Positions 7,523 to 15,705 are shown, counted from the first letter of the stretch. The stretch: DNA of 23,845 bases from Syntrophaceae bacterium UBA1163 (GCA_002311635.1 DBZJ01000139.1:1-23845), one strand, 5' to 3'. The notes: generated by a model from the sequence alone, not told the origin. Made by a program: numbers and translations.

Positions 7523-8449
7523 ATGGCGGCCCAGGTTGAGCTTTTTTTGCAGACCCTGATCTCCGGCTTTTTGCTCGGCGGCCTCTATGCCCTGATCGGT
7601 TTAGGCATGGCCCTGATCATGGGCGTGATGAGAATCATCAACCTTGCCCATGGCGACCTCATGATGGTGGCCATGTATGTGGCCTACTGGCTTTTTACGC
7701 TGTTCCATATCGACCCCTATCTCTCCGTTTTCGTGGCAACGCCTCTCCTGTTTTTCCTCGGGGTTGGGCTTCAAAAATTTCTGATCAATCCGGTGATGAA
7801 GGTGGAATCCATCCTGCCTCACAATCAGGTGATCCTCACCGTGGGTATCGGGATGATCCTTGCCAATCTGGCAACGGTCTTTTTCACGTCCAACTATCGC
7901 TCCACGCCGGTCAGCTATGCGTCAAAGGCCTGGTATCTGACCGACTTCTGGAAAAACGCTCCCATTGAGCTCTCTCTTTCTGCCCCGTGGTCCTTGTCTT
8001 TTTTAGCGGCGGTGATCATTACCGTTGCGCTCTGGTTTTTTCTTACCAAAACCGACACGGGTAAATCCATCAGAGCAACGGCGCAGGATATCGACGCTGC
8101 CCTCCTGATGGGAGTCAATGTGGGAGTGATGAGAGCGGTCACATTCGGCATTGGCGCAGCCCTGGTCGGGGGAGCCGGGTGTCTCTTCATCCCAATCTAC
8201 TATCTTTATCCCTCTCTCGGAAAACAATTCACGAATGTCGGATTTGTGATCACCGTCCTCGGTGGAATGGGCTCTACGGAAGGGGCGATTATCGGCGGAG
8301 TCATTCTTGGAATCTTTGAATCCATGACGGCGACGTATCTCGGTATGGGGTGGGCTCCTGTAGGCAGATTCCTGATATTTGTGGCCGCCCTGGTTTTTCT
8401 ACCGGGTGGAGTGGCTTCCATATTGCGAAAGCAGAGGTTGGGAAAATGA
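7523..8449 (+). CDS. livH: ABC transporter inner-membrane permease, LivH family
   Basis: First membrane-spanning subunit of the importer. The 308-residue protein is strongly hydrophobic with about eight membrane segments. It has the family hallmark INLAHGDLMM near residue 39 and a cytoplasmic coupling region (TDTGKSIRATAQDIDAALLMGV) that contacts the ATPases. The start ATG at 7523 follows AGGAAGG. Its stop overlaps the next gene by four bases (ATGA), showing translational coupling with livM. The substrate is set mainly by the binding protein. The symbol denotes family, not proven leucine transport. Confidence 0.85.
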   Translation: MAAQVELFLQTLISGFLLGGLYALIGLGMALIMGVMRIINLAHGDLMMVAMYVAYWLFTLFHIDPYLSVFVATPLLFFLGVGLQKFLINPVMKVESILPHNQVILTVGIGMILANLATVFFTSNYRSTPVSYASKAWYLTDFWKNAPIELSLSAPWSLSFLAAVIITVALWFFLTKTDTGKSIRATAQDIDAALLMGVNVGVMRAVTFGIGAALVGGAGCLFIPIYYLYPSLGKQFTNVGFVITVLGGMGSTEGAIIGGVILGIFESMTATYLGMGWAPVGRFLIFVAALVFLPGGVASILRKQRLGK

Positions 8450-9387
8450 AGAAGTTCATGCCGCCGATCATCCTTGCCGTTCTCTGCTTTTTACCCCTGG
8501 TCGGGCTGAGTTCTTATGCGATGCATATCCTGGTGCTGGTCATCATGTGGTCCATCATTGGAATGGGGTGGAATCTTCTCGGAGGATACTGCGGCCAAGT
8601 ATCTTTCGGCCATGCGGCATTCTTCGGCATGGGCGCTTATTCGTCGGGCCTCCTCTACTATCATTTCGGGATATCTGGATGGTGGGGGCTTCTGGTAAGC
8701 ATCCCCGTCCTAACGATCACTTCCCTGGTGATCGGATTTATCTGTTTGAGGCTGAGGGGCGCTTATTTCGCCCTTGCCACACTCGCCCTGGGAGAAGTCC
8801 TGAGGGTGACCGCGGAAAACCTCGTGAAATTCACACAAGGGGACCTCGGCATATTGATCAAACAGAGGACATGGGTTGAGAAGACATGGTACTTCTACGT
8901 GATACTATTGCTTGCTGCAGGTTCCTTCCTTTTAGTAAAGAAGGTGATGGAGTCCAAGCTCGGATATTATTTCGTGGCCATTCGGGAGGATCAAGACGCC
9001 GCAAACTCTTTGGGGATAAACACAACCCTTTACAAAACCATCGCCCTCTGCCTGAGCGGGGTACTTACAGGAATGGCGGGTGCCTTTTACATGAATTATA
9101 TGGGATACATCGATCCAACGACCGTTTTCCCTCTCTACGACATATCCATCGTGACCGTCATGGTGGTGATGGTCGGAGGAGTGGCCACTTACTGGGGGCC
9201 TGTGATCGGAGCTCTCATCATGGTCTTCCTCGCCGAAGTGATCAGATCCATGCCCAAAATCGGTGCTGCACATCAAACGCTCTTCGGAATCCTTTTAATC
9301 TTTATCATCATCTTTTTGCCTAATGGGATCGTCGGAGACTTTCGAAAGATCACAGGACTCTTTAAACCCCGAGGAGCCTTGAAATGA
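8446..9387 (+). CDS. livM: ABC transporter inner-membrane permease, LivM family
   Basis: Second permease subunit, 313 residues, partner of LivH. The start is ATG at 8446 inside the livH stop (ATGA overlap). An upstream in-frame start at 8350 would lie within livH and is rejected. Visible family motifs are GGYCGQVSFGHAAFFGMGAY (residues about 46-65) and LRGAYFALATLALGE (103-117). The coupling loop AIREDQDAANSLGI lies near residue 181. It overlaps livG by four bases. Confidence 0.85.
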   Translation: MKKFMPPIILAVLCFLPLVGLSSYAMHILVLVIMWSIIGMGWNLLGGYCGQVSFGHAAFFGMGAYSSGLLYYHFGISGWWGLLVSIPVLTITSLVIGFICLRLRGAYFALATLALGEVLRVTAENLVKFTQGDLGILIKQRTWVEKTWYFYVILLLAAGSFLLVKKVMESKLGYYFVAIREDQDAANSLGINTTLYKTIALCLSGVLTGMAGAFYMNYMGYIDPTTVFPLYDISIVTVMVVMVGGVATYWGPVIGALIMVFLAEVIRSMPKIGAAHQTLFGILLIFIIIFLPNGIVGDFRKITGLFKPRGALK

Positions 9388-10106
9388 GCTTGCTCCAAAT
9401 CCAACATGTCTCAAAGCGATTCGGAGGACTCGCAGCCCTCACGGACGTATCTTATTCTGTCGAGAAAGGGAAGATCCTCGGTCTGATCGGTCCGAACGGT
9501 GCGGGGAAAACGACTCTCTTTAACGTCGTAAACGGATTCTACCCGCCTACGAAGGGAGAGGTTCTCTTCAAGGAAGAAAGAATCTCTCATTTGCAGCCCT
9601 ATCAGATATGCAAACGGGGAGTTGGACGGACCTTTCAGGTTGTCAGACCTTTACAAAGAATGACGGTGCTTGACAATGTCATCGCATCGGCCTTTCTCCG
9701 AGCAAAGGACAAAGCAGGGGCTGAGAGGATAGCTCTCGACGCTCTTCAGTTTACCGGTCTTTATGACGACCGAAGTCTCGTTTCGAAAAGCCTCCCTCTG
9801 GGAAAGAGAAAAAAACTTGAGATTGCGAGAGCTCTTGCCACACAACCCGAAATGCTTCTTCTCGACGAGTCCTTTGCCGGACTCAATCCCTTCGAGCAGA
9901 ATGAGCTGATCGATATTATCAGAAAAGTGAAAGCCAAGGGCATCACGATCATGATCATAGAGCATCACATGAAAGTGATCATGTCCCTTTCTGATCAGGT
10001 GGTCGTCCTGAACTATGGTGAAAAAATAGCAGAAGGAACCCCTAAGGAGATAGGGAATAACCCTCTGGTGATCGAAGCGTATCTTGGAGAGGCAGAACGT
10101 GCTTGA
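9384..10106 (+). CDS. livG: ABC transporter ATP-binding protein, LivG family
   Basis: One of two ATPases energising the LivHM pore. The 240-residue protein has Walker A GPNGAGKTTLFN (about 35-46), a Q-loop region in VGRTFQVV, Walker B MLLLDESFAGLNP (about 153-165) and the H-loop histidine in IMIIEHHMKVI. The ABC signature is unusual: LPLGKRKKLEIARALA, where LivG proteins normally have LSYGQ. The glycine is kept but the serine and glutamine are changed. The LivG-specific C-terminal segment LGEAERA is present. It overlaps both neighbours (ATGA with livM, eight bases with livF). Confidence 0.85.
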   Translation: MSLLQIQHVSKRFGGLAALTDVSYSVEKGKILGLIGPNGAGKTTLFNVVNGFYPPTKGEVLFKEERISHLQPYQICKRGVGRTFQVVRPLQRMTVLDNVIASAFLRAKDKAGAERIALDALQFTGLYDDRSLVSKSLPLGKRKKLEIARALATQPEMLLLDESFAGLNPFEQNELIDIIRKVKAKGITIMIIEHHMKVIMSLSDQVVVLNYGEKIAEGTPKEIGNNPLVIEAYLGEAERA

Positions 10107-10803
10107 AATTAAGAATATTGACGTCCTTTATGGAGATGTTCAGGTCATTTGGGGTGTCTCGTTTGAGGTGAAGGCCAAGGAAATCGTAGCCATGATCGGT
10201 GCCAACGGGGCGGGGAAATCTACGATTCTAAGAACCATCTCCGGTATCCTGAGACCTAAAATGGGAGAGATATTATTCGAGGGCAAACCGATCTACAAAA
10301 TAGATCCTTTCAAGCTGACCGAGCTGGGAATTGCTCACGTGCCGGAAGCCCGAAGACTCTTTGTGGAGATGACCGTCGAAGAAAACTTGGACATGGGATC
10401 TCTTCGAGGAGAGGCAAGGGTTCGTCGTGAAAAGACAAAAGCCATGGTCTTCGAATTATTGCCAAGACTGAGAGAGCGAAGGAGACAGCTCGCCGGAACC
10501 TTAAGCGGCGGAGAACAACAGATGCTCGCCGTAGGAAGGGGATTGATGTCGTTGCCCAAACTTCAGATGTTTGACGAACCTTCTCTGGGCCTTGCCCCTC
10601 TCCTGGTCAGAGAGGTCTTCCATACGATCCGAAAGATCAACGGCGAGGGGACGACGGTACTCATCGTGGAGCAGAATGTAAAACAGACCCTTTTGGTAGC
10701 CGATAGAGGGTATGTGCTCGAAACGGGAAAGATCACCCAACAGGGGACAGGCCAGGCGTTACTCGGCGACGAGCATGTCAAGACAGCCTACCTCGGCGTT
10801 TAA
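10099..10803 (+). CDS. livF: ABC transporter ATP-binding protein, LivF family
   Basis: Second ATPase of the importer, 234 residues. I start it at GTG 10099 (VLEIKNIDVLYG) because GGAGAGG lies six bases upstream and LivF proteins start with MLEVxNL; the TTG at 10084 lies upstream of that Shine-Dalgarno. Walker A is GANGAGKSTILR, the signature is the canonical LSGGEQQMLAVGRGL and Walker B is LQMFDEPSLGLAP. The pair therefore has one canonical (LivF) and one degenerate (LivG) signature. It is the last gene of the liv set and converges on the IclR gene. Confidence 0.86.
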   Translation: MLEIKNIDVLYGDVQVIWGVSFEVKAKEIVAMIGANGAGKSTILRTISGILRPKMGEILFEGKPIYKIDPFKLTELGIAHVPEARRLFVEMTVEENLDMGSLRGEARVRREKTKAMVFELLPRLRERRRQLAGTLSGGEQQMLAVGRGLMSLPKLQMFDEPSLGLAPLLVREVFHTIRKINGEGTTVLIVEQNVKQTLLVADRGYVLETGKITQQGTGQALLGDEHVKTAYLGV

Positions 10804-10921
10804 GTCTCGGGCTCTTCCGGCTATTCCCTCGTGTAACTCCCCCCCCCCGTCCCGCTGAACTTAAGTGTAACCCTCTTTGTGTCCCCTTAACCTAAGGGTT
10901 AACGGTTCCGAGGATGCACGA
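10804..10921. other. Gap between convergent livF and IclR gene
   Basis: Contains a run of ten C (10839-10848) and overlapping palindromes at 10884-10902 (CCCTTA-ACC-TAAGGG and TTAACC-TAAG-GGTTAA). There is no T-tract, so intrinsic termination is not clear. The C-run length should be treated as uncertain. Confidence 0.5.
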
Positions 10922-11686
10922 TTAATGCTCTCTTATAGTACGACTGATGTCCTCGGCGGACTTCCGAATTTCCAACACGACCTTCTGCATCTTTTGGTCA
11001 TTCAGGCTCGAACTAAACCCCACGACCCAGATCGCAGCCGGTGGAGGTGAAGCGGCCAGAATGGGCGCGGCGACGGCTCTCACGCCAGGAATATATTCCT
11101 CATCGTCAATCGCATAGCTCTTCTTCTTCGTCTCTTCCACTTCTTTGAAAAACCTCTTGGGATCAAGGATTGACTTTGAAGTGAACTTAACCAATCCCAT
11201 TCTTCGGATGATCTCCTTTACTTTCTTATCATCAAACTGGGAGAGAAAGGCCTTTCCTGTTGCCCCGGCCAGAAGCGGTAGCCTCGTCCCCGGAGGCGAG
11301 GTGATTTTCATCTCATGGTGCGATTCCACCACATCCAAAATGGTGATGTGATCCCCGTTCATTATCCCAAGAAAAACGGTTTCCCCGACCTTTTCCCTCA
11401 ACCTTTCTATCGGAATTCTCGCCACGTCCCTCAGCTTCATCCTGCCATGCGCTCTCCTGCCGAGTTCCAGAAGGGTATACCCGACCGAATATTTCTTGTG
11501 GAGCGGGTCTCGAACCAATACTCCCAATTCCTCCAGGGCAGAGGTGATGCCGTGGACCGTGCTTTTCCCAATCTTGAGCTGTTTGGAGAGCTCGCTGATG
11601 CCCAGACCGTTTGAAGCATCTGAAACCGCGGAAAGAATCTTGAAAGCCTTTTTGACCGAGGGAGCCGAATAAGTTATTTTTCTCAT
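10922..11686 (-). CDS. IclR-family transcriptional regulator
   Basis: A 254-residue regulator with an N-terminal winged helix-turn-helix (about residues 11-75; GISELSKQLKIGKSTVHGITSALEEL-like recognition region) and a C-terminal IclR effector domain (about 85-250; PLLAGATGKAFLSQ and GVRAVAAPIL are typical). IclR proteins often sense aromatic or short organic acids. I choose ATG at 11686 rather than GTG at 11707: GGTGA precedes it and the family begins just before SAPSVKKAFKIL. Two palindromes of the GTTCAC-N4-GTGAAC type overlap its promoter and leader, suggesting autoregulation. The same palindrome occurs twice before the AOR operon, which suggests that operon is a target. The effector is unknown. 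Confidence 0.87.
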   Translation of the reverse strand: MRKITYSAPSVKKAFKILSAVSDASNGLGISELSKQLKIGKSTVHGITSALEELGVLVRDPLHKKYSVGYTLLELGRRAHGRMKLRDVARIPIERLREKVGETVFLGIMNGDHITILDVVESHHEMKITSPPGTRLPLLAGATGKAFLSQFDDKKVKEIIRRMGLVKFTSKSILDPKRFFKEVEETKKKSYAIDDEEYIPGVRAVAAPILAASPPPAAIWVVGFSSSLNDQKMQKVVLEIRKSAEDISRTIREH

Positions 11687-11688
11687 GC

Positions 11689-11704
11689 GTTCACCAGGTT
11701 GAAC
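11689..11704. promoter_or_regulatory. Candidate IclR operator O1 (leader of the regulator gene)
   Basis: GTTCAC-CAGG-TTGAAC, one mismatch from GTTCAC-N4-GTGAAC. It ends three bases before the regulator start codon and covers its ribosome binding site. Confidence 0.6.
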
Positions 11705-11711
11705 CACGCTA

Positions 11712-11741
11712 ACAGTACCAGATTCTGTTCACCTTTGTCAA
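11712..11741 (-). promoter_or_regulatory. Promoter of the IclR gene
   Basis: Reading the minus strand: TTGACA (plus-strand 11736-11741), 18-base spacer, TACTGT (11712-11717). The -35 box is inside operator O2. Confidence 0.5.
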
Positions 11742-11742
11742 C
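11727..11742. promoter_or_regulatory. Candidate IclR operator O2 (overlaps the regulator -35 box)
   Basis: GTTCAC-CTTT-GTCAAC, one mismatch from GTTCAC-N4-GTGAAC. O1 and O2 are 38 bp apart centre to centre. A further half site TGAAC follows at 11744-11748. Confidence 0.6.
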
Positions 11743-11779
11743 ATGAACCTGCAAGCCATAACCCGTAATCAACCAATCT

Positions 11780-11830
11780 ACCAGCCCCAGCCTTCAGGCT
11801 GCACGTTTACGCAGGCTAAAGCCTGCGCCT
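11780..11830. repeat. Pair of small GC-rich palindromes
   Basis: CAGCC-TTCA-GGCTG (11788-11801) and GCAGGCT-AA-AGCCTGC (11811-11826), in a context resembling dispersed extragenic repeats. They separate the IclR regulatory region from the NrfD promoter. Confidence 0.55.
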
Positions 11831-11925
11831 ACCATTTATGGTCACGGATCGTGGGCAAAGGACCAGGATTTTCTGGTCATACACATTAGGTGATGATCGC
11901 ACGCCTTGGGAATGGGGAGAAAATA

Positions 11926-11953
11926 TTGACAAAATATTTGGATATGATATTAT
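11926..11953 (+). promoter_or_regulatory. Sigma-70-type promoter of the NrfD / ferredoxin genes
   Basis: TTGACA (11926-11931), 16-base spacer, TATTAT (11948-11953); start expected near 11960. A weak GTTC-N8-GAAC element at 11970-11985 just downstream resembles, but poorly matches, the IclR-type operators. Confidence 0.55.
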
Positions 11954-12031
11954 TAATCAAAAAGAGGCTGTTCATTCCAAAGAACTCTTTTCTCCTTCAT
12001 CCGATGGACAATAGGCTTCAGAGTAGAAGGT

Positions 12032-13084
12032 ATGAGGGCAGGATATACTCATCCGATAAGAAATTCAAGATATCTTAGGCCCCAAGAGGAGTGGAAGGGG
12101 ATGATCGCCGTTTACCTCTATCTGGCAGGGATGGGAGCCGGTGCGTTTATCATCGGCACTCTGATCGGCTGGTTCAATGTCAAATTAGATCCACCCATCC
12201 TCTCTTCCATCGATCTTTTCGGCCTTACCCTGAACCTTTCAGCCGTCCCGATCCTTTGGGGACCAGTTATGGTCGCCATCGGCACCCCTTTTCTTATTTT
12301 AGACCTGGGAATCAAATGGAGATTTATGTATGCTTGCCTGAACCCGAGAACCTCCTGGGTGGCACGAGGATTCGTCATCCTTTCCATCTTCATTGTTCTC
12401 GGTCTGGCTCTCCTTGCTAAATCTATTCTGCCTTTTGAATGGCTCCATCAGGAATCAGTCCTCTGGCGGATTCCGGAGATCGTCGCTTTCATCTTTGCTT
12501 TCGGCACCGCCATCTACACCGGAATTCTCCTGAAGGCGACAAAGTCCATCCCCTTATGGAATACCAGTCTCCTCCCCCTTCTCTTCTTGGTATCAGGACT
12601 CTCCACCGGATCAATGGCCATCATCCTTTCCACCATGGGAACCGGTTTTTTCTCCCATGACGCCGGAGCATTGAAGGTCTTGATGCATGGGGAACAGTTT
12701 CTGGTTGTAGTGGAAGCGATCGTCCTTTATCTCTTCCTTTCCAGGAGGCATCGGGCCTCAGAACAGGGAAAGGATTCGGTTCGTCTCCTCGTATTTGGTG
12801 AGATGAAAATGATCTTCTGGGGAGGAATTGTCTTGCTGGGCTTCGTCTTCCCCATTATTCTTGAAAATGTCGCATCGCTCTTCCATGGAAATGCGGTGTT
12901 GATGTTTGCCGCAGGCATCCTTCTCCTCTGCGGCGGTTTTTTCCTCCGTTTGGGCATCCTCCGTGCCGGAATCAGGGATCAAATTCCTATGCATCGATTG
13001 ATGGAAATTCAGTATAACGCGACGGCCCAGAAAACAAAGGAGTTAGCAGCTGGAAAACCAACGAATTTGTCCTTAGCCCCTTAG
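12032..13084 (+). CDS. NrfD/PsrC-family quinone-interacting membrane protein
   Basis: Membrane subunit that in known complexes passes electrons between an iron-sulfur partner and the quinone pool. The 350-residue protein has eight predicted membrane segments (about 24-48, 68-90, 109-130, 147-167, 179-202, 218-236, 261-280, 288-310). It has the NrfD opening EEWKGMIAVYLYLAGMGAGAF. The start is uncertain: ATG 12032 keeps the conserved EWKG but its AGAAGG is only one base away, while ATG 12101 has GAGGAG at normal spacing but loses EWKG. It is followed 151 bases later by a four-cluster ferredoxin, the usual NrfD partner type. No catalytic molybdenum or tungsten subunit adjoins it; the nearest candidate is the AOR at 17193, whose own ferredoxin is a paralogue of this one. 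Pairing with the AOR is inferred. Confidence 0.82.
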   Translation: MRAGYTHPIRNSRYLRPQEEWKGMIAVYLYLAGMGAGAFIIGTLIGWFNVKLDPPILSSIDLFGLTLNLSAVPILWGPVMVAIGTPFLILDLGIKWRFMYACLNPRTSWVARGFVILSIFIVLGLALLAKSILPFEWLHQESVLWRIPEIVAFIFAFGTAIYTGILLKATKSIPLWNTSLLPLLFLVSGLSTGSMAIILSTMGTGFFSHDAGALKVLMHGEQFLVVVEAIVLYLFLSRRHRASEQGKDSVRLLVFGEMKMIFWGGIVLLGFVFPIILENVASLFHGNAVLMFAAGILLLCGGFFLRLGILRAGIRDQIPMHRLMEIQYNATAQKTKELAAGKPTNLSLAP

Positions 13085-13212
13085 ACGATTCACGCTTGCG
13101 CGCCCTGCCTCCGCTGGAGCGGCTTCGCGCAGGCAGGCGTAGCGCTTCAGCCCCTAAACCTAGTCCCGCGTCTCGCGGGATACAGCGCAGGCACGCTCAC
13201 GGGCCACGTTTT
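13085..13212. repeat. Mosaic palindromic repeat between NrfD gene and ferredoxin gene
   Basis: CCTGCCT (13104-13110) pairs with AGGCAGG (13131-13137), and TCCCGCG-TCT-CGCGGGA lies at 13164-13180. The CCTGCCT/AGGCAGG element recurs at 13755-13773. High GC and nested hairpins are typical of extragenic repeats. Confidence 0.6.
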
Positions 13213-13235
13213 GATCAAGAAAAAGGAGATCTGGA

Positions 13236-13721
13236 ATGGACGAAAAAGTATTGATCGTTGACCAACAGAAGTGTACTGGCTGCCGCTTGTGCGAGATGGT
13301 GTGTTCCGTATTTCATACGGGGGCAAGCAATCCAAGCCGTTCCAGGATCAAGGTGATCAAGTGGGAGGACGTGGGGCTGTATCTTCCCATGGCCTGCAAC
13401 CACTGCGAAAAAGCCTATTGCGTCGAGGTATGCCCGACAAAGGCCTGCCACCGAGAACCCGAAAACAATAACCGCGTGACCATCGACAAAAAACTGTGCA
13501 TCGGATGTCGAACCTGTGTCGTCGCCTGTCCCTTTGGTCATCCTTTCTTCGATGTCAGCGAAAGGGTCACTGTGAAATGCGATCACTGTGACGGTGATCC
13601 GCAGTGCGTTCGATTCTGTGACGTCAAGGCCATCTCTTTTTTGGATGCAGACAAGACAACCATAGCCAGGAAGCGAGAGTCTGCCAGCAGGTTTATTGAC
13701 TCTATGAGACGAGGAAGGTAA
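13236..13721 (+). CDS. Four-[4Fe-4S] ferredoxin-like electron transfer subunit (HycB/DmsB type), NrfD partner
   Basis: Electron-transfer protein of 161 residues with 16 cysteines in four groups: C13/16/19/23, C54/57/62/66, C88/91/94/98 and C115/118/124/128, enough for four [4Fe-4S] clusters in the usual crossed pairing. There is no signal peptide, so a cytoplasmic face is expected. Start is ATG 13236 with AAAAGGAGA upstream. It is a clear paralogue of the protein at 19245 (shared KCTGCRLCE, CSVFH, SRIK, KWE, LYxPM, DGDPQCVRFCD). Its place behind the NrfD gene suggests it is the soluble arm of a membrane quinone module. C71 is an extra cysteine not in the usual pattern. Confidence 0.87.
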   Translation: MDEKVLIVDQQKCTGCRLCEMVCSVFHTGASNPSRSRIKVIKWEDVGLYLPMACNHCEKAYCVEVCPTKACHREPENNNRVTIDKKLCIGCRTCVVACPFGHPFFDVSERVTVKCDHCDGDPQCVRFCDVKAISFLDADKTTIARKRESASRFIDSMRRGR

Positions 13722-13997
13722 CCCCACCTACCCCTCTCCCCTTTTCGAGGAGAGCCTGCCTGCGGTAGGCAGGGGCAGAGCAGGGGGTCAAATTGTCTCT
13801 GCGAGGAATGAAATGACGAAACGATCTCGCATTCACGAAGAGAGATTGCCACGCCTGCGTGCCGAAACATTTATCTGCACAAAGCGTTTCTACTAAGGAG
13901 AGCACTCCGGCGTGCAGGCACGCTCTCCCGCTAAGACGGGATCGCTCGCAATGACAAGACAATGAGACGGTGGCGCACAAAACGGGAGGCCCCTCCC
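13722..13997. repeat. Mosaic dispersed-repeat block between two convergent genes
   Basis: No gene. The left part is a CCCTCTCC-type palindrome (CTCTCC 13734-13739 with GGAGAG 13749-13754), with CCTGCCT-GCGGT-AGGCAGG nested beside it (13755-13773). The right part, on the minus strand, reads TCATTGCGAG ... GGCAATCTC (about 13810-13965), the familiar 'GTCATTGCGAGC...GCAATCTC' dispersed repeat seen in several bacterial groups. Inside it is a GC-rich insert (13902-13940) with CGTGC-AGG-CACG and CCCGCTAAGACGGG hairpins, so repeats are inserted in repeats. Confidence 0.65.
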
Positions 13998-15656
13998 TCA
14001 ATTTTTTCGTTTATACAGCTGCATCAATCCTGTTCTCGGGCAAGTATAGATTAAGTCATAGCCTTTCTTGATTTGTTGGAATATCGACTTCGTGGCTTCA
14101 AGATTTCTCTGACGCTCTTGAATACCCCAAACAAGAACATAATCAACTTGTCCCCCGGTGCGTCCCGCGTATGTGAGGAAATCGACTTGAGGCGGTTCCC
14201 ACACGATGGATCTGTCCTTAATCCCGATATGATCGTAGGGATTAAGACTTGATCGGAAGAGAACCGGAAAATATCTGTAGGCCCCCGCTTCGTAATTCGT
14301 AAATTCTACGACATGCCTCTGGGCGGCGATGTAACCAGAGACATGGAGGAAAGGCCGGACCTTCAGTGAGAGAACCCTTCCATCGGGTCCGTGGCCCTGG
14401 GAATCGAACACCAGAGGCAAAAGGGTTTTATTGGGCTCAATCAAATGCATTCCCGAGAGATATTCTGCCAGATAATTATTAAGCTCGGAGTATTTCAATG
14501 TGTGCAGCCCTAATGAGGCCGCCGTAATAACAATCGCAACGAGCAGGATTCCCCGCTTCACGGCTTTCAGATAAGGCTGGACTCCGAACCAGAGAACGAA
14601 TCCAAAAAAAGGATAGAGGTTAAGCCGGTCGGTAATGAAAGAACCCTCTGACATAGCATTAGGGGCTAAAAAGTAAATCAGGGCATACCCAAGAACGACG
14701 GCGAGAAGACCATCCCAACCGTCCAGCCGTCTCTGCTTTATCTTTGACACCGCAAGGTACAAGAAGAGACCCGCAAAAAGAATTCCCAGCCCTATAGAGC
14801 AGAAAGACTCCTCTCTCTGAAATGATACCAGTGATTCCATTTGCATCAGGTCCTTGAGCATCCAATAAAAAGACCTCCTTATCCCTATCTCTGGAGATTC
14901 TACTCCCTGCCAGGAAAGGAACATCACAACTACGATGACTGTCGGTAAAAATGCCAAAATGAGGGGTACGACTCGTCTGTCGAATGCTTTCCGGAGCACT
15001 TGGAAGTCGAATCGCGACTCACGTTTATCCCGTATCAGGTCGAACAAAATAAGCCAAACCGTCAAGAGAGCAATACCCATATAGGCCATCACAAGCGAAA
15101 CAATATGACAGAAATAAAGCAATAACGAAAGCAAAGCGAGCTTTATCGTCTTTCGCAGTGTAAGCTGGCCATGGTTCCTCATCCAATAGCCCACCAAGAA
15201 AAAGAAGACTGGCAGGCTATAAGAGAAAGAGTAGAAACCCATATGCAATGGGTAATTATAAATAAACGGGAACATCAGGAAAGTAAGGAATCCCGAGTCG
15301 GGACGAATCCCTCTCAGCGCATAACGAATTGACAGGGGTAAGAAGATGATATAACCGCTTAGGAAGATCTTCTCTGCGATGAAAGTTGGCACGATATACA
15401 TCAAACCCGCCAAGACAAGATGTCCGAGCCAAGTGGGTTCGAGACGCGTATTGAGGATATAGTAATCCCGGAGAATAGACCGATCAGGATTGAAGTAATC
15501 GAAAAGAATATTGGCGTTTTCAATGTGGGTGGGTCCGTCTTGCGAGGGGAAGGAGTGGAATACCCAGATGGGAATTAAGTGAGCCAAAATAAGGATAAGC
15601 AACATAAGATTTTCACGATTTTTTAGCCGAACGCACACACGATTCCAGATTTTCAT
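13998..15656 (-). CDS. Polytopic membrane protein, GT-C glycosyltransferase-like, function unknown
   Basis: Large inner-membrane protein with about ten hydrophobic segments, then a soluble C-terminal part of roughly 150 residues. The first loop after TM1 carries FHSFPSQDGPTHIENA; an acidic residue there resembles the loop-1 catalytic acid of GT-C transferases (PMT/ArnT-like), which use lipid-linked sugars. That is a weak resemblance and I do not assign a function. The frame is open to 15764; I prefer ATG 15656 (MKIWN, 552 residues, directly before TM1), with ATG 15683 and 15764 as alternatives; none has a clear Shine-Dalgarno. It is divergent from the lipoprotein gene and unrelated in content to the aromatic genes on both sides. 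Confidence 0.6.
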   Translation of the reverse strand: MKIWNRVCVRLKNRENLMLLILILAHLIPIWVFHSFPSQDGPTHIENANILFDYFNPDRSILRDYYILNTRLEPTWLGHLVLAGLMYIVPTFIAEKIFLSGYIIFLPLSIRYALRGIRPDSGFLTFLMFPFIYNYPLHMGFYSFSYSLPVFFFLVGYWMRNHGQLTLRKTIKLALLSLLLYFCHIVSLVMAYMGIALLTVWLILFDLIRDKRESRFDFQVLRKAFDRRVVPLILAFLPTVIVVVMFLSWQGVESPEIGIRRSFYWMLKDLMQMESLVSFQREESFCSIGLGILFAGLFLYLAVSKIKQRRLDGWDGLLAVVLGYALIYFLAPNAMSEGSFITDRLNLYPFFGFVLWFGVQPYLKAVKRGILLVAIVITAASLGLHTLKYSELNNYLAEYLSGMHLIEPNKTLLPLVFDSQGHGPDGRVLSLKVRPFLHVSGYIAAQRHVVEFTNYEAGAYRYFPVLFRSSLNPYDHIGIKDRSIVWEPPQVDFLTYAGRTGGQVDYVLVWGIQERQRNLEATKSIFQQIKKGYDLIYTCPRTGLMQLYKRKN

Positions 15657-15690
15657 CTCGCTACTTGGCACGGGCAATGTCATCGCATTG

Positions 15691-15705
15691 CAATAACGTT
15701 TATTG
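15691..15705. repeat. Small palindrome upstream of the membrane protein gene
   Basis: CAATAA-CGT-TTATTG, perfect 6-bp arms, upstream of the preferred start at 15656. Possible operator for that gene; no other support. Confidence 0.3.

Noticed and set aside
8350..8445. Longer livM starting at 8350 within livH
   Set aside because: The extra residues are livH read in another frame; the ATGA overlap at 8446 is the normal start.
10839..10848. Ten-C run as a phase-variable tract
   Set aside because: It lies between convergent genes, outside any coding or promoter region, and could be an assembly error.
11970..11985. GTTC-N8-GAAC as a fifth IclR-type operator upstream of NrfD
   Set aside because: Only four bases per arm match; it is not better than expected by chance, though its position is suggestive.
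11890..12078. Small plus-strand ORF of 62 codons before the NrfD gene
   Set aside because: It spans the predicted promoter and overlaps the NrfD start in another frame, with no ribosome binding site or recognisable product.
13702..14001. Minus-strand reading frames across 13583-14001
   Set aside because: They are made of dispersed-repeat sequence and have no protein-like features.
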